The notes below the pieces were generated by a model. That model was given only the letters and a program-made list of their open reading frames with translations. It was not told the DNA's origin and searched no databases. The position numbers and the translations under genes are program-made. DNA of 64,000 nucleotides from Brachybacterium sp. EE-P12. GTDB lineage: Bacteria > Actinomycetota > Actinomycetes > Actinomycetales > Dermabacteraceae. Numbering within the stretch: position 1 is the stretch's first letter; each line of letters starts with the position of its first letter. The stretch covers positions 744,001 to 808,000 of the forward strand of contig NZ_QXCP01000004.1 in assembly GCF_003711805.1 (NCBI RefSeq). The letters are read 5' to 3'. Below are positions 24,896-33,798 of the stretch, piece by piece.

Positions 24896-26029
24896 GTGAC
24901 CGACGAGCCCACGCCCCCTGCCCGACGCCGCGGGGTGCGCGCCGCGGCCGCGCGCGCGATCGACGACGCCCAGCTGGCCCGGCCGCGACTGGCCCTGTCG
25001 ATGCTGGTGCTGCTGTGCGCGATGATCCTCGGCGGCTCCCTGCTCCCCGTCCCCTACGTCATCGAGCGGCCCGGTCCCGCGATCGACGTGCTCGGCGACT
25101 GGGAGGACGAGCAGATCCTCGCGATCGACGGCGCCGAGACCTATCCCACCGACGGCGAGCTGATGATGACCACCGTCTCCGTCGACGGCGGCCCCGGCTA
25201 TCGCGTCACCCCCGTCGAGGTCGTCACCGCCTGGTTCGACCGCACGAAGATGGTGATGCCCCGCGAGGCGGTCTTCCCCGAGGGGCAGACCCGCGAGGAG
25301 ACCACCCTGACCAACACCGCCGCGATGAGCACCTCCCAGCAGGGCGCCGTCGCCGTCGCCCTGGACGAGCTCGGGATCGAGTACCGCGACGTGGTGATGA
25401 TCGCCGGGGTCCAGGAGGACGGTGCGGCAGCGAGCACCCTCGAGGCCGGGGACGTGATCGTCTCCGTCGGCGGCGAGACCGCGGCGGACGTGGAGGGATA
25501 TCGCGACCTCATCGCCGGCTCCTCGAAGGACGGGGCCGTGCCGATGACCGTGCGCCGGGACGGCGAGGAGACCGAGCTCGAGGTCCCCGCCGAGCTCGTC
25601 GACGGCACCCTCCGGCTCGGCGTGGTCCTGTCCGAGGGCCACGAGTTCCCCCTCGACATCGACATCGCCGTCGGCGACATCGGCGGCCCCAGCGCCGGTC
25701 TGGTCTTCTCCCTGTCCGTCTACGACGAGCTCACCCCGGGCGCCCTGACCGGCGGCCATGCCATCGCCGGCACCGGCACGATCGCCGAGGACGGCGCCGT
25801 CGGCTCGATCGGCGGGATCCGCCAGAAGATGGTCGGCGCGGCCGAGTCCGACGCCGAGTTCTTCCTCGCCCCGACGGCGAACTGCGACGAGGTCGTCGGC
25901 TACGAGCCCGACGGCCTCCAGGTCGTCGCCGTCGGCAGCTTCGAGGAGGCGCTCGAGGCGACCGGCACGATCGCCGGGACCGGTACCGTCGAAGGCCTTC
26001 CCACCTGTGAGGACGTGAGCACCCCATGA
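24896..26029 (+). CDS. PDZ-domain Lon-like membrane serine protease (YlbL-type)
   Basis: The protein is 377 aa from GTG 24896. A basic N-terminus is followed by one transmembrane helix (LALSMLVLLCAMILGGSLLP, about residues 34-55), placing the rest outside. A PDZ domain occupies about residues 160-235 (AASTLEAGDVIVSVGGE). The C-terminal Lon-type protease domain has the catalytic Ser in GGPSAGLVFSL and Lys in GGIRQKMVGA. Homologues (YlbL; Rv3194c) act on exported or membrane proteins. The next gene overlaps its stop by 4 nt (ATGA). Confidence 0.88.
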   Translation: MTDEPTPPARRRGVRAAAARAIDDAQLARPRLALSMLVLLCAMILGGSLLPVPYVIERPGPAIDVLGDWEDEQILAIDGAETYPTDGELMMTTVSVDGGPGYRVTPVEVVTAWFDRTKMVMPREAVFPEGQTREETTLTNTAAMSTSQQGAVAVALDELGIEYRDVVMIAGVQEDGAAASTLEAGDVIVSVGGETAADVEGYRDLIAGSSKDGAVPMTVRRDGEETELEVPAELVDGTLRLGVVLSEGHEFPLDIDIAVGDIGGPSAGLVFSLSVYDELTPGALTGGHAIAGTGTIAEDGAVGSIGGIRQKMVGAAESDAEFFLAPTANCDEVVGYEPDGLQVVAVGSFEEALEATGTIAGTGTVEGLPTCEDVSTP

Positions 26030-26718
26030 GCAAGCGCAACCGCCGCCGCACCCCGCCGAAGCCCACCGTCGTCCTCGACTTCGGCGGCGTGCTCAGCGCC
26101 GGGCACGACCCGGTCCCCGCGATCCACGAGCTGCTGGGCGGGGACGCCGCCGCCGTCGGCGAGGCGCTGTGGGCCGAGCGCGGCGCCTACGACGCCGGCC
26201 GCACGAGTTCTGCCGAGTACTGGGGCGCCGTCGCCCGCGCCGCCGGGATCCAGGAGCTCACGGCCGCCGAGGTCGAGGAGCTCCAGGACGCGGACAACCG
26301 CTACTTCCTGCGCCTGGACCCCGAATCCCGCGCGCTGCTGCACGACCTCGCCCGCAACGGCGTGCGCCTCGCGCTGCTGTCCAACGCCTCGGCCGCCTTC
26401 GGCGAGGCGGTGCGGCGCGCCGACTGGTTCGAGGCCTTCACCCTCGCGGTGATCTCCGCAGAGGAACGCAGCGTCAAGCCCGAGCGGGAGATCTACGAGG
26501 TGCTGCTGGACGTGCTCGCCCACGAGACCGGGGGAGTGCGCCTGCCCTCCTCGGTGCTCTTCTTCGACGACCGCGAGGACAACGTCGCCGCCGCTCGTGC
26601 GCTCGGCATCGACGCCCACCTGTGGCCGCGCAACGGCGACCCGCATCCCGAGGGCACCGAGCACGGCGCGGCGATCGCCCGGCGCGTCCTCGCCGAGCGC
26701 GGCATCCCGCTGGACTGA
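26026..26718 (+). CDS. HAD-superfamily hydrolase
   Basis: The protein is 230 aa. HAD motifs: motif I VVLDFGGVLS (note the second Asp of DxDx is Gly-Gly, as in several HAD-like dehalogenase or hydrolase subfamilies), motif II LALLSNAS, motif III Lys in SVKPEREIYE and motif IV VLFFDDREDNV. The cap insert (about 20-85) is helical. The substrate is unknown. The start ATG overlaps the protease stop, so the two are cotranscribed. Confidence 0.83.
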   Translation: MSKRNRRRTPPKPTVVLDFGGVLSAGHDPVPAIHELLGGDAAAVGEALWAERGAYDAGRTSSAEYWGAVARAAGIQELTAAEVEELQDADNRYFLRLDPESRALLHDLARNGVRLALLSNASAAFGEAVRRADWFEAFTLAVISAEERSVKPEREIYEVLLDVLAHETGGVRLPSSVLFFDDREDNVAAARALGIDAHLWPRNGDPHPEGTEHGAAIARRVLAERGIPLD

Positions 26719-26724
26719 CGACGG

Positions 26725-26759
26725 CCCCGCCCCGGCGGGCGGGTCCGTCCGGGGCGGGG
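26725..26759 (+). terminator. Hairpin after the protease-HAD operon
   Basis: CCCCGCCCCGG and CCGGGGCGGGG form an 11-bp perfect stem with a 13-nt loop, 7 nt past the HAD stop. The next -10 hexamer (26760) begins right after it. Confidence 0.6.
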
Positions 26760-26765
26760 TAGAGT
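26760..26765 (+). promoter_or_regulatory. -10 element upstream of ettA
   Basis: TAGAGT, identical to the hexamer of the whiB7 promoter, lies 8 nt before a GTG that opens a 13-codon ORF and 90 nt before the ettA TTG start. Confidence 0.45.
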
Positions 26766-26773
26766 CGGGCACC

Positions 26774-26815
26774 GTGACGACTCCCGTGCGGCGCCGAGGT
26801 GCGGCGCGCCGGTGA
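26774..26815 (+). CDS. Possible 13-aa leaderless upstream ORF of ettA
   Basis: GTG at 26774 follows a -10 hexamer by 8 nt and encodes VTTPVRRRGAARR before TGA. It ends 40 nt before ettA and is out of frame with it. Leader ORFs control several ABC-F genes; here the evidence is only position and Arg richness. Confidence 0.3.
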   Translation: MTTPVRRRGAARR

Positions 26816-26855
26816 GCGAACCGCACACCGACCACCCCTCGACAAGGACACCGAA

Positions 26856-28538
26856 TTGGCAGAGTTCATCTACACGATGTACAAGGCCCGCAAGGCCGTG
26901 GGCGACAAGGTCATCCTCGATGACGTCTCCATGAGCTTCTACCCGGGCGCGAAGATCGGCATGGTCGGCCCCAACGGCGCCGGCAAGTCGACCATCCTGA
27001 AGATCATGGCGGGACTGGACCAGCCCTCCAACGGCGAGGCCCGTCTCAGCCCCGGCTACAGCGTGGGCATCCTGCTGCAGGAGCCGCCGCTGGACGAGTC
27101 CAAGACCGTCCTGGAGAACGTCCAGGAGGGCATGGGCGAGCTCTTCAAGAAGGTCCAGCGCTTCAACGCGATCGGCGAGGAGATGGCCGAGGAGGGCGCC
27201 GACTTCGACGCGCTCATGGCGGAGATGGGCACCCTGCAGGGCGACATCGACGCCGCGAACGGCTGGGACCTCGACTCCCAGCTCGAGCAGGCGATGGACG
27301 CGCTGCGCTGCCCGCCCGGCGACGAGCCCGTCACCCACCTCTCCGGCGGCGAGCGCCGCCGCGTGGCGCTGTGCAAGCTGCTGCTGGAGAAGCCGGACCT
27401 GCTGCTGCTGGACGAGCCGACCAACCACCTCGACGCCGAGAGCGTGCTCTGGCTCGAGCAGCACCTCCAGCAGTACGAGGGCGCCGTCATCGCCGTCACC
27501 CACGACCGCTACTTCCTCGACCACGTCGCCCAGTGGATCGCCGAGGTCGACCGCGGCCACCTCTACCCCTACGAGGGCAACTACTCCACCTACCTGGAGA
27601 AGAAGGAGCAGCGCCTCGAGGTCCAGGGCAAGAAGGACCAGAAGCTCGCCAAGCGCCTCAAGGAGGAGCTGGAGTGGGTGCGCTCGAACGCCAAGGGCCG
27701 GCAGGCGAAGTCCAAGTCGCGACTGGCCCGCTACGAGGAGATGGCGGCGGAGGCCGAGAAGACCCGCAAGCTCGACTTCGAGGAGATCACCATCCCGCCC
27801 GGCCCGCGCCTGGGCAACCAGGTGATCGAGGCCAAGGACCTGAAGAAGGGATTCGGCGAGCGGATCCTCATCGACGGGCTCTCCTTCTCCCTGCCGCCGA
27901 ACGGCATCGTCGGCGTCATCGGCCCCAACGGCGTCGGCAAGACCACGCTGTTCAAGACGATCGTGGGCCTGGAGCCGCTGGACGGCGGCGACCTGAAGAT
28001 CGGCCAGAGCGTCAAGATCAGCTACGTCGACCAGAACCGCGAGAACATCGACCCGGAGAAGAACCTCTGGGAGGTCGTCTCCGACGGGCTGGACTTCATC
28101 CAGGTCGGCAAGGTGGAGATCCCCTCGCGCGCCTACGTCTCCCAGTTCGGCTTCAAGGGCCCGGACCAGCAGAAGAAGGCGGGCGTGCTCTCCGGCGGCG
28201 AGCGCAACCGTCTGAACCTCGCCCTCACCCTCAAGCAGGGCGGCAACGTGCTGCTGCTGGACGAGCCCACCAACGACCTGGACGTGCAGACCCTCGGCTC
28301 GCTCGAGAACGCGCTGCTGGAGTTCCCCGGCTGCGCCGTCGTGGTCTCCCACGACCGGTGGTTCCTCGACCGCGTCGCGACCCACATCCTCGCCTACGAG
28401 GGCACCGAGGAGAACCCGGCGAACTGGTACTGGTTCGAGGGCAACTTCGAGTCCTACCAGCAGAACAAGGTCTCCCGTCTGGGTGAGGAGGCCGCGCGGC
28501 CGCACCGCGTGACCTACCGCCGCCTGACCCGCGACTGA
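26856..28538 (+). CDS. ettA: Energy-dependent translational throttle protein EttA (ABC-F)
   Basis: The protein is 560 aa. The start is TTG at 26856 (MAEFIYTMYKARKAVGDK), supported by AAGGA 7 nt upstream and by the conserved EttA N-terminus; the next ATG would cut into that motif. Two ABC domains: GPNGAGKSTILK with LSGGERRRVAL and LLLLDEPTNHLD; then GPNGVGKTTLFK with LSGGERNRLNL and LLLDEPTNDLD. The linker (about 240-320) has the basic arm that contacts the ribosome (RSNAKGRQAKSKSRLARYEE). There is no transmembrane domain. EttA gates the first elongation step by ADP/ATP sensing at the E site. From recall it is the orthologue of Rv2477c. Confidence 0.93.
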   Translation: MAEFIYTMYKARKAVGDKVILDDVSMSFYPGAKIGMVGPNGAGKSTILKIMAGLDQPSNGEARLSPGYSVGILLQEPPLDESKTVLENVQEGMGELFKKVQRFNAIGEEMAEEGADFDALMAEMGTLQGDIDAANGWDLDSQLEQAMDALRCPPGDEPVTHLSGGERRRVALCKLLLEKPDLLLLDEPTNHLDAESVLWLEQHLQQYEGAVIAVTHDRYFLDHVAQWIAEVDRGHLYPYEGNYSTYLEKKEQRLEVQGKKDQKLAKRLKEELEWVRSNAKGRQAKSKSRLARYEEMAAEAEKTRKLDFEEITIPPGPRLGNQVIEAKDLKKGFGERILIDGLSFSLPPNGIVGVIGPNGVGKTTLFKTIVGLEPLDGGDLKIGQSVKISYVDQNRENIDPEKNLWEVVSDGLDFIQVGKVEIPSRAYVSQFGFKGPDQQKKAGVLSGGERNRLNLALTLKQGGNVLLLDEPTNDLDVQTLGSLENALLEFPGCAVVVSHDRWFLDRVATHILAYEGTEENPANWYWFEGNFESYQQNKVSRLGEEAARPHRVTYRRLTRD

Positions 28539-28554
28539 GCCCCGCCCCCCGCCG

Positions 28555-28609
28555 GGGCCGACGACGAGGGCCGATCACCCCAGGGGTGATCGGCCCTCGT
28601 CGTCGGCCC
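28555..28609 (+). terminator. 27-bp perfect stem after ettA
   Basis: Arms 28555-28581 and 28583-28609 are perfectly complementary with a single-base spacer, starting GGGCCGACGACG. It is the longest perfect hairpin seen in the window and lies 17 nt past the ettA stop; no T-tract follows. Confidence 0.75.
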
Positions 28610-28841
28610 GCGGGCACCACGTGCAGGCGAGGGTCGGCGTCGTCCCGTGCGAGGTCGAGCAGGCCGAGGCGGGCCGGGCCACGGACATGAAACTTCTTGC
28701 GCGATGGGTGCTGCGCGTCGGACGTCCGCGATGCCGGTGAACAGCACGTGTCCCAACGGTGCTGGTGATCGTCCGGAATGAGCCTGGCGTGCTGCCTCGC
28801 GCGACACGCAAGAGTGCTGCAAGCACGGGGTGCTGCTCGGG
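28610..28841. other. Intergenic DNA between ettA terminator and glgP
   Basis: I see no gene, repeat or recognisable motif here. Short open frames on both strands have no ribosome-binding site or similarity I can name. Confidence 0.5.
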
Positions 28842-28847
28842 TACCTT
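28842..28847 (+). promoter_or_regulatory. -10 element of leaderless glgP promoter
   Basis: TACCTT lies 6 nt before the ATG at 28854. Confidence 0.5.
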
Positions 28848-28853
28848 GGGGCC

Positions 28854-31418
28854 ATGAAGCCGCTCTGCACGCTCACGGTCTCCTCCGAGCTCCCGGAGGC
28901 CCTCGTCCCCCTGCGCGATCTCGCGCTGAACCTGCGCTGGTCCTGGCGCCGCCAGACCCTCGACCTGTTCCGCTCCCTGGACCCGAAGGCCTTCGTGGAC
29001 AGCGGCGAGAACCCCTTCGCGATGCTGCCCATGGTGCCCGCCGGCCGTCTGGCCGAGGCGGCGCGCGACGAGTCCTTCCTGGCCCGGATGCGCTCCGAGG
29101 TCGGGGACCTGCGCACCTATCTCGACTCCGGGCGCTGGTTCCAGCGCACCGTGCCCGGCGCGCTGGGCACCGGAGCGGGCTCCTCGATCGCGTACTTCTC
29201 GATGGAGTTCGGGATCACCCCGACGCTCCCGATCTACTCCGGCGGCCTGGGCATCCTCGCCGGCGACCACCTGAAGTCCGCCTCGGACCTCGGCGTGCCG
29301 CTGACCGCGATCGGCCTGCTCTACCAGTGGGGCTACTTCTCCCAGTCCCTGGACCGCAGCGGCTGGCAGCAGGAGGGGTACCGCCTCAACGACCCCGCCG
29401 ACCTGCCCGTGGAGCCCGTGCTCGACCAGGACGGTGCGCAGCTGACCGTCTCGGTGACGCTGCCGGGCGGCCGCGACGTCGCGATCGCGGTGTGGAAGGC
29501 GCAGGTGGGGCGTGTCGTCCTGCTGCTCCTGGACACGAATGTGGAGGGCAACGACGAGGAGGCCCGCCAGATCACCGACCGCCTCTACGGCGGCGACCAC
29601 GAGCACCGCATCGTCCAGGAGATCGTGCTCGGCATCGGCGGCGTCCGCGCCGTGCTCGAGCACGCCCGCCTCACCGGTGCGCCCGCACCGAGCGTCTTCC
29701 ACCTCAACGAGGGCCACGCCGGCTTCTCCGGGCTCGAGCGGGTGGGCCGTCTGATGGCCGACGGGGCAGGGTTCTCCGAGGCGGTCGCCGAGGTGCGCGC
29801 CGGCACCGTGTTCACCACCCACACCCCGGTGCCCGCCGGGATCGACCGCTTCGACGCCTCCCAGCTGCGCCGCCATCTCGACGCCGACGAGCACGGGCTC
29901 TCCCGCCTGATCCCCTCCCTGCCGGTCGAGGCAGCGCTCGCGCTCGGCATCGAGGAGGGCGGTGACGTGTTCAACATGGCGCAGCTCGGCTTCCGCATCG
30001 CCCAGCGCTCCAACGGGGTCGCGAAGCTCCACGGCGCCGTCTCGCGCGCGATGTTCCAGGGCCTGTACCCGGGCTTCGAGGTGCCCGAGGTGCCGATCGG
30101 CTCGGTCACCAACGGCGTGCACCGCCGCACCTGGACCTCCGCCCACATGGACGACCTGTACAAGAAGGCGCTGGGCGATGTGGACATCTCCTCGATGTCG
30201 GACTGGTCCGCGCTGTCCACCCTCACCGACCACGAGCTCACCGAGGCCCGTCACGCGCTGCGCGCCGACCTCGTCGACATGGCGCGCAAGCATGTGAAGG
30301 ACTCCTGGCTGCGGCGCGGTGCCGATGCGGCGGAGCTCGCCTGGACCGACCACATCCTCGACCCGAGCGTGCTCACCATCGGCTTCGCCCGCCGCGTCTC
30401 GACCTACAAGCGCCTCACCCTCATGCTCAGCGATCCCGCACGGCTGAAGCGGATCCTGCTGGACGAGGAGCGGCCGGTGCAGATCGTCGTGGCCGGCAAG
30501 TCCCACCCCGCCGACCGTCCCGGCAAGGAGCTCCTCCAGCAGCTGGTGCAGTTCGCCGACGACCACGGGGTGCGCCACCGCATCGTGTTCCTGCCGGACT
30601 ATGACATCCGCATGGCCTCGGTGCTGATCGCGGGCGCCGACGTGTGGCTGAACAACCCCGTCCGTCCCGAGGAGGCCTCGGGCACCTCCGGGATGAAGGC
30701 GGTGCTCAACGGCGGGCTGACCTTCTCGATCTCCGACGGCTGGTGGGACGAGATGAAGGACGACGAGGCGGGCTGGACGATCCCGACCGCGGACGTGGCC
30801 GATCAGGTCGAGCGCGACCGGATCGAGGCCGGCGCCCTCTACGAGATCCTCGAGCAGGAGATCGCGCCGCTGTTCTACGAGCGCGATGCGCGCGGGATGC
30901 AGCGCGGCTGGATGCGGAAGGTCCGCTCCTCCCTGGTGACGATCGCCCCGCAGATCACGGCCGCCCGGATGGTGCGCGATTACGCCACCGAGCTCTACCT
31001 CCCCGCCGCCCGCGCCGCGGGCGCGTTCACCGCGGACCCGGCCCTGGCCGGCGAGTTCACCGAGTGGAAGGCGCGAGTGGGTCGGCTGTGGCCGCAGGTG
31101 GCGGTGCGCGGGGCGCAGCTCGAGGGGGCCGAGGGCTCCCATGTCGCGACGGGGGCGGAGATCACCCTGCGGGCCGACGTCGACCTCGCCGGGCTCGACG
31201 AGCAGGACGTGCTCGTCGAGGCGGTGCTCGGCACGCTCGGCGCGGAGGATGAGATCATCGACCCGCAGCTGATCCCGCTGCAGCGCGGGGAGGACGGTCG
31301 CTTCAGCGCCCGCTTCGCCCTCGCCGTCCCCGGCAGGGTGGGATGCACCGTGCGGGTCACCCCGCATCATCCGGTGCTCGCCTCCCGCGCCGAGCTCGGG
31401 CTGGTCGCCACCGCCTGA
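28854..31418 (+). CDS. glgP: Alpha-glucan (glycogen/maltodextrin) phosphorylase
   Basis: The protein is 854 aa. It belongs to the shorter GlgP branch with an N-terminal DUF3417 region (LRDLALNLRWSWRRQTLDLF, residues 20-40). Substrate-site words follow: SIAYFSMEFGITPTLPIYSG, GGLGILAGDHLKSASDLGVP and FHLNEGHAGF. The pyridoxal-phosphate Lys is in ASGTSGMKAVLNGG. It releases glucose-1-phosphate from alpha-1,4-glucans in the cytoplasm. The length and motif order are as in actinobacterial GlgP. It has its own leaderless promoter; the following sugar-binding lipoprotein gene is on the same strand after 40 bp. Confidence 0.92.
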   Translation: MKPLCTLTVSSELPEALVPLRDLALNLRWSWRRQTLDLFRSLDPKAFVDSGENPFAMLPMVPAGRLAEAARDESFLARMRSEVGDLRTYLDSGRWFQRTVPGALGTGAGSSIAYFSMEFGITPTLPIYSGGLGILAGDHLKSASDLGVPLTAIGLLYQWGYFSQSLDRSGWQQEGYRLNDPADLPVEPVLDQDGAQLTVSVTLPGGRDVAIAVWKAQVGRVVLLLLDTNVEGNDEEARQITDRLYGGDHEHRIVQEIVLGIGGVRAVLEHARLTGAPAPSVFHLNEGHAGFSGLERVGRLMADGAGFSEAVAEVRAGTVFTTHTPVPAGIDRFDASQLRRHLDADEHGLSRLIPSLPVEAALALGIEEGGDVFNMAQLGFRIAQRSNGVAKLHGAVSRAMFQGLYPGFEVPEVPIGSVTNGVHRRTWTSAHMDDLYKKALGDVDISSMSDWSALSTLTDHELTEARHALRADLVDMARKHVKDSWLRRGADAAELAWTDHILDPSVLTIGFARRVSTYKRLTLMLSDPARLKRILLDEERPVQIVVAGKSHPADRPGKELLQQLVQFADDHGVRHRIVFLPDYDIRMASVLIAGADVWLNNPVRPEEASGTSGMKAVLNGGLTFSISDGWWDEMKDDEAGWTIPTADVADQVERDRIEAGALYEILEQEIAPLFYERDARGMQRGWMRKVRSSLVTIAPQITAARMVRDYATELYLPAARAAGAFTADPALAGEFTEWKARVGRLWPQVAVRGAQLEGAEGSHVATGAEITLRADVDLAGLDEQDVLVEAVLGTLGAEDEIIDPQLIPLQRGEDGRFSARFALAVPGRVGCTVRVTPHHPVLASRAELGLVATA

Positions 31419-31458
31419 GGTCCGCACCCCGACCGCCCCGACCGAGAGGCCCGCCCCC

Positions 31459-32778
31459 GTGCCGACCCGCCGTCAGCTCCTACTCTCCGCCGCCGCGACG
31501 GGACTGGCCGGGGCCGGCGCGCTCGCCGGCTGCTCCCGCGGCGCCCCGGCCTCGCTCGAGGAGGGGGACCGGCTGCGCATGCGGGTGTGGAGCGAGGCGG
31601 CTGCGGCCGCCTACGAGGAGTCTCTCGCCGCGTTCGCCGAGGAGTCCGGCATCGAGGTCGAGCTCGAGGTGCTCGGCTGGGACGACTACTGGAGCCAGCT
31701 GCCGCTGGACGTCGCCGCCGGCTCCCTGCCGGACGTGCTGTGGATGAACACCGCCCATCTCGCCGAGACCCAGGCGGCCGACGTGCTCCTGGACGTCGGC
31801 GAGATCGTGGGGCGGGACGTGTCGGGCTGGGAGGAGTCCGCGGCGGAGCTCCACCGGCTCGAGGGCACGCTCTGGGGCGTCCCCCAGATCTGGGACCAGA
31901 GCCTGCTGGTCGCGAACCAGGATCTGGTCGCGGAGGCGGGAGGGGACGCCTCGGCGCTGCGGGCCGAGCCCGGTGCGCCCTCCGATCCGCTGCGGGAGCT
32001 CGCCGCCGCGCTGACGGCCGACGGGGAGGGCCGTCACCCGGGAGAGGAGGGCTTCGACCCCGCCTCGCGGGCGAGGTTCGGCTTCAGCGCGCATCTCGAC
32101 CGCACCGCGGTGCTCGGCCCCTTCCTCGCCGGGCAGGGCGGCACCTGGCAGGACGAGGACGGGGCGATGTCCTTCGCGACCGAGGAGGGCGTCGCCGCGA
32201 TCCAGTACCTCGCCGATCTCGCCGCCGACCATCTCGCACCCGATGCTGCCGAGACCGTGGAGGAGCCGACCCGGTGCCGGGACCTGTTCGTCACGGGACA
32301 GCTCGGGCTGCTGCAGACGGGCACCTACGACCTGCACACCCTCGTCGACGAGGTCGACGGCGCCTTCGAGTGGACCCTCCACCCGGTGGTCGAGGGCACC
32401 GAGGGCGCCAGGCCCCTGGTGCACTCCGTCGCCGCGGTCGGCGTGGACCCCGACGACGAGGACCGCGAGAAGGCGATCGGCGCCCTGCTGAGCTGGCTCG
32501 GCGGGGTCGAGGGGCAGCGTCCGCTGGCGGAGAACCGGCTCGGGATCCCCGCGCACCGCGATCTGCGCTCCGCGTGGGAGGAGAGCTGGGCGACCGCCGG
32601 CGTGGACGTCTCCGTGCTCGAGGCCCCCGCCGAGCCGGCCCGACCCGAGCAGGGGGCGCGTTCCGCCGAGGCGACCGGAGCCGCGCTCGAGGTCATCGCC
32701 GAGGTGTTCCGGGGCGAGAGCACCGCCGAGGAGGCCCTGCCGCGCGCCCAGCAGGCCGCGCGCGAGGTGATGGGCTGA
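31459..32778 (+). CDS. Extracellular sugar-binding lipoprotein (ABC importer solute-binding protein)
   Basis: The protein is 439 aa with a GTG start at 31459 and GAGAGG 9 nt upstream. The N-terminus is a Tat-type lipoprotein signal: TRRQLLLSAAATGLAGAG then lipobox ALAGC, so Cys-26 would be acylated. The mature protein has the family-1 solute-binding fold (RMRVWSEAAAAAYEESLAAF, DVLWMNTAHLAE, GTLWGVPQIWDQSLL, LFVTGQLGLLQTGTYDL). Permease and ATPase genes are not adjacent, so it is an orphan here. Proximity to glgP fits oligosaccharide use; this is inference only. Confidence 0.85.
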   Translation: MPTRRQLLLSAAATGLAGAGALAGCSRGAPASLEEGDRLRMRVWSEAAAAAYEESLAAFAEESGIEVELEVLGWDDYWSQLPLDVAAGSLPDVLWMNTAHLAETQAADVLLDVGEIVGRDVSGWEESAAELHRLEGTLWGVPQIWDQSLLVANQDLVAEAGGDASALRAEPGAPSDPLRELAAALTADGEGRHPGEEGFDPASRARFGFSAHLDRTAVLGPFLAGQGGTWQDEDGAMSFATEEGVAAIQYLADLAADHLAPDAAETVEEPTRCRDLFVTGQLGLLQTGTYDLHTLVDEVDGAFEWTLHPVVEGTEGARPLVHSVAAVGVDPDDEDREKAIGALLSWLGGVEGQRPLAENRLGIPAHRDLRSAWEESWATAGVDVSVLEAPAEPARPEQGARSAEATGAALEVIAEVFRGESTAEEALPRAQQAAREVMG

Positions 32779-32799
32779 GGCTGCGGGGCCCGGGCGGGC

Positions 32800-33759
32800 T
32801 CAGCGCCGCGGCGCCGCGCCGTCCTCGCCGGGTCTTCCGGCCCGGATCATGCCCTCCTGCGTGACGGTCGCGACGAGGTCGCCGTCCCGGTCGAAGACCT
32901 GCCCGTGGGTGAGCCCGCGGCCGCCGGAGGCGGAGGGGGAGCGCTGCACGTACAGCAGCCACTCGTCGGCCCGCACATGGCGGTGCCACCAGATCGCGTG
33001 ATCGATCGTGGCCATCTTCAGCCCCGGCGTCATCCAGCTCAGCCCCTGCCTGCGCAGGATCGGCTCGAAGGGCGTGTAGTCGCTCGCGAAGGCCAGGATC
33101 GCATCGTGCACCAGCGGGTCCGCCGCGACCGGGGCCAGGGTGCGCATCCACACCATCTGCGTCTCCCCCTCCGCGCCATTGGCGTCGGGCCGGAGGTAGA
33201 TCGGATCGGTGACGTGGCGGATGTCGATGGGTCGCTGGGTGGACCAGTACTCGGCGACGGGATGGTCGATGCCGGCGAGCACCTCGGCGGTCGTGGGCAG
33301 GCCCTCCGGGGCCGGGGCCTCGGGAGCGCGCTCGGAGTGCTCGAGCCCCTCCTGCTCCTCCTGGAAGGAGGCGGTCATCGCCAGGATCGTCCGCTCGCCC
33401 TCCTCCGCGGAGCGGCCGGGCTGGAGCGCCAGCACCCGCCGCACGGAGAAGGATCCGCCGTCGCGCAGCGCGTCGACCTCGAAGCGGATGGGGTGCGCGG
33501 GATCGCCGGGGGCGAGGAAGTAGGAGTACATCGAATGGATCCTCCGCCCCGCGGGGACGGTGCGCCCCACCGCGGTGACGGCCTGCCCCATGACCTGCCC
33601 GCCGAAGACGTGCCCGCCGGGCTGGGGGGAGGAGTCCCCCTCGAAGACGGCGACGGGACCACCGGGCGCGGCGCCGGCCGGGACCTGCACGGTGCGCAGG
33701 TCCAGCAGGTCCACGAGGCCGGCGGCGATGGCGGAGTGCGAAGGGCTCGTGCTGGTCAT
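32800..33759 (-). CDS. tesB: Acyl-CoA thioesterase II
   Basis: The protein is 319 aa, a double hot-dog TesB. Signature words: GGHVFGGQVMGQAVTAVGRTVP near residue 45, SMYSYFLAPGD, and in the second half DAILAFASDYTPFEPILRR and MATIDHAIWWHRHVRADEWLLY (the catalytic D-T/S-Q triad of TesB lies around these regions). It hydrolyses medium- and long-chain acyl-CoA. The ATG at 33759 follows a -10 hexamer by 6 nt. It is divergent from a second thioesterase gene. Confidence 0.9.
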   Translation of the reverse strand: MTSTSPSHSAIAAGLVDLLDLRTVQVPAGAAPGGPVAVFEGDSSPQPGGHVFGGQVMGQAVTAVGRTVPAGRRIHSMYSYFLAPGDPAHPIRFEVDALRDGGSFSVRRVLALQPGRSAEEGERTILAMTASFQEEQEGLEHSERAPEAPAPEGLPTTAEVLAGIDHPVAEYWSTQRPIDIRHVTDPIYLRPDANGAEGETQMVWMRTLAPVAADPLVHDAILAFASDYTPFEPILRRQGLSWMTPGLKMATIDHAIWWHRHVRADEWLLYVQRSPSASGGRGLTHGQVFDRDGDLVATVTQEGMIRAGRPGEDGAAPRR

Positions 33760-33765
33760 GCGCTG

Positions 33766-33771
33766 ATCGTA
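33766..33771 (-). promoter_or_regulatory. -10 element of leaderless tesB promoter
   Basis: TACGAT (minus strand) lies 6 nt before the tesB ATG at 33759. Confidence 0.5.
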
Positions 33772-33785
33772 CTGGTCGAGGGATC

Positions 33786-33791
33786 TAGCAT
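33786..33791 (+). promoter_or_regulatory. -10 element of leaderless hot-dog thioesterase promoter
   Basis: TAGCAT lies 7 nt before the ATG at 33799. The two divergent -10 hexamers are only 14 bp apart, so RNA polymerases would compete. Confidence 0.5.
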
Positions 33792-33798
33792 GGCGGTC

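Noticed and set aside
28610..28841. Short gene or gene remnant between ettA and glgP
   Set aside because: No start with ribosome-binding site or -10 geometry, and no recognisable motif on either strand.
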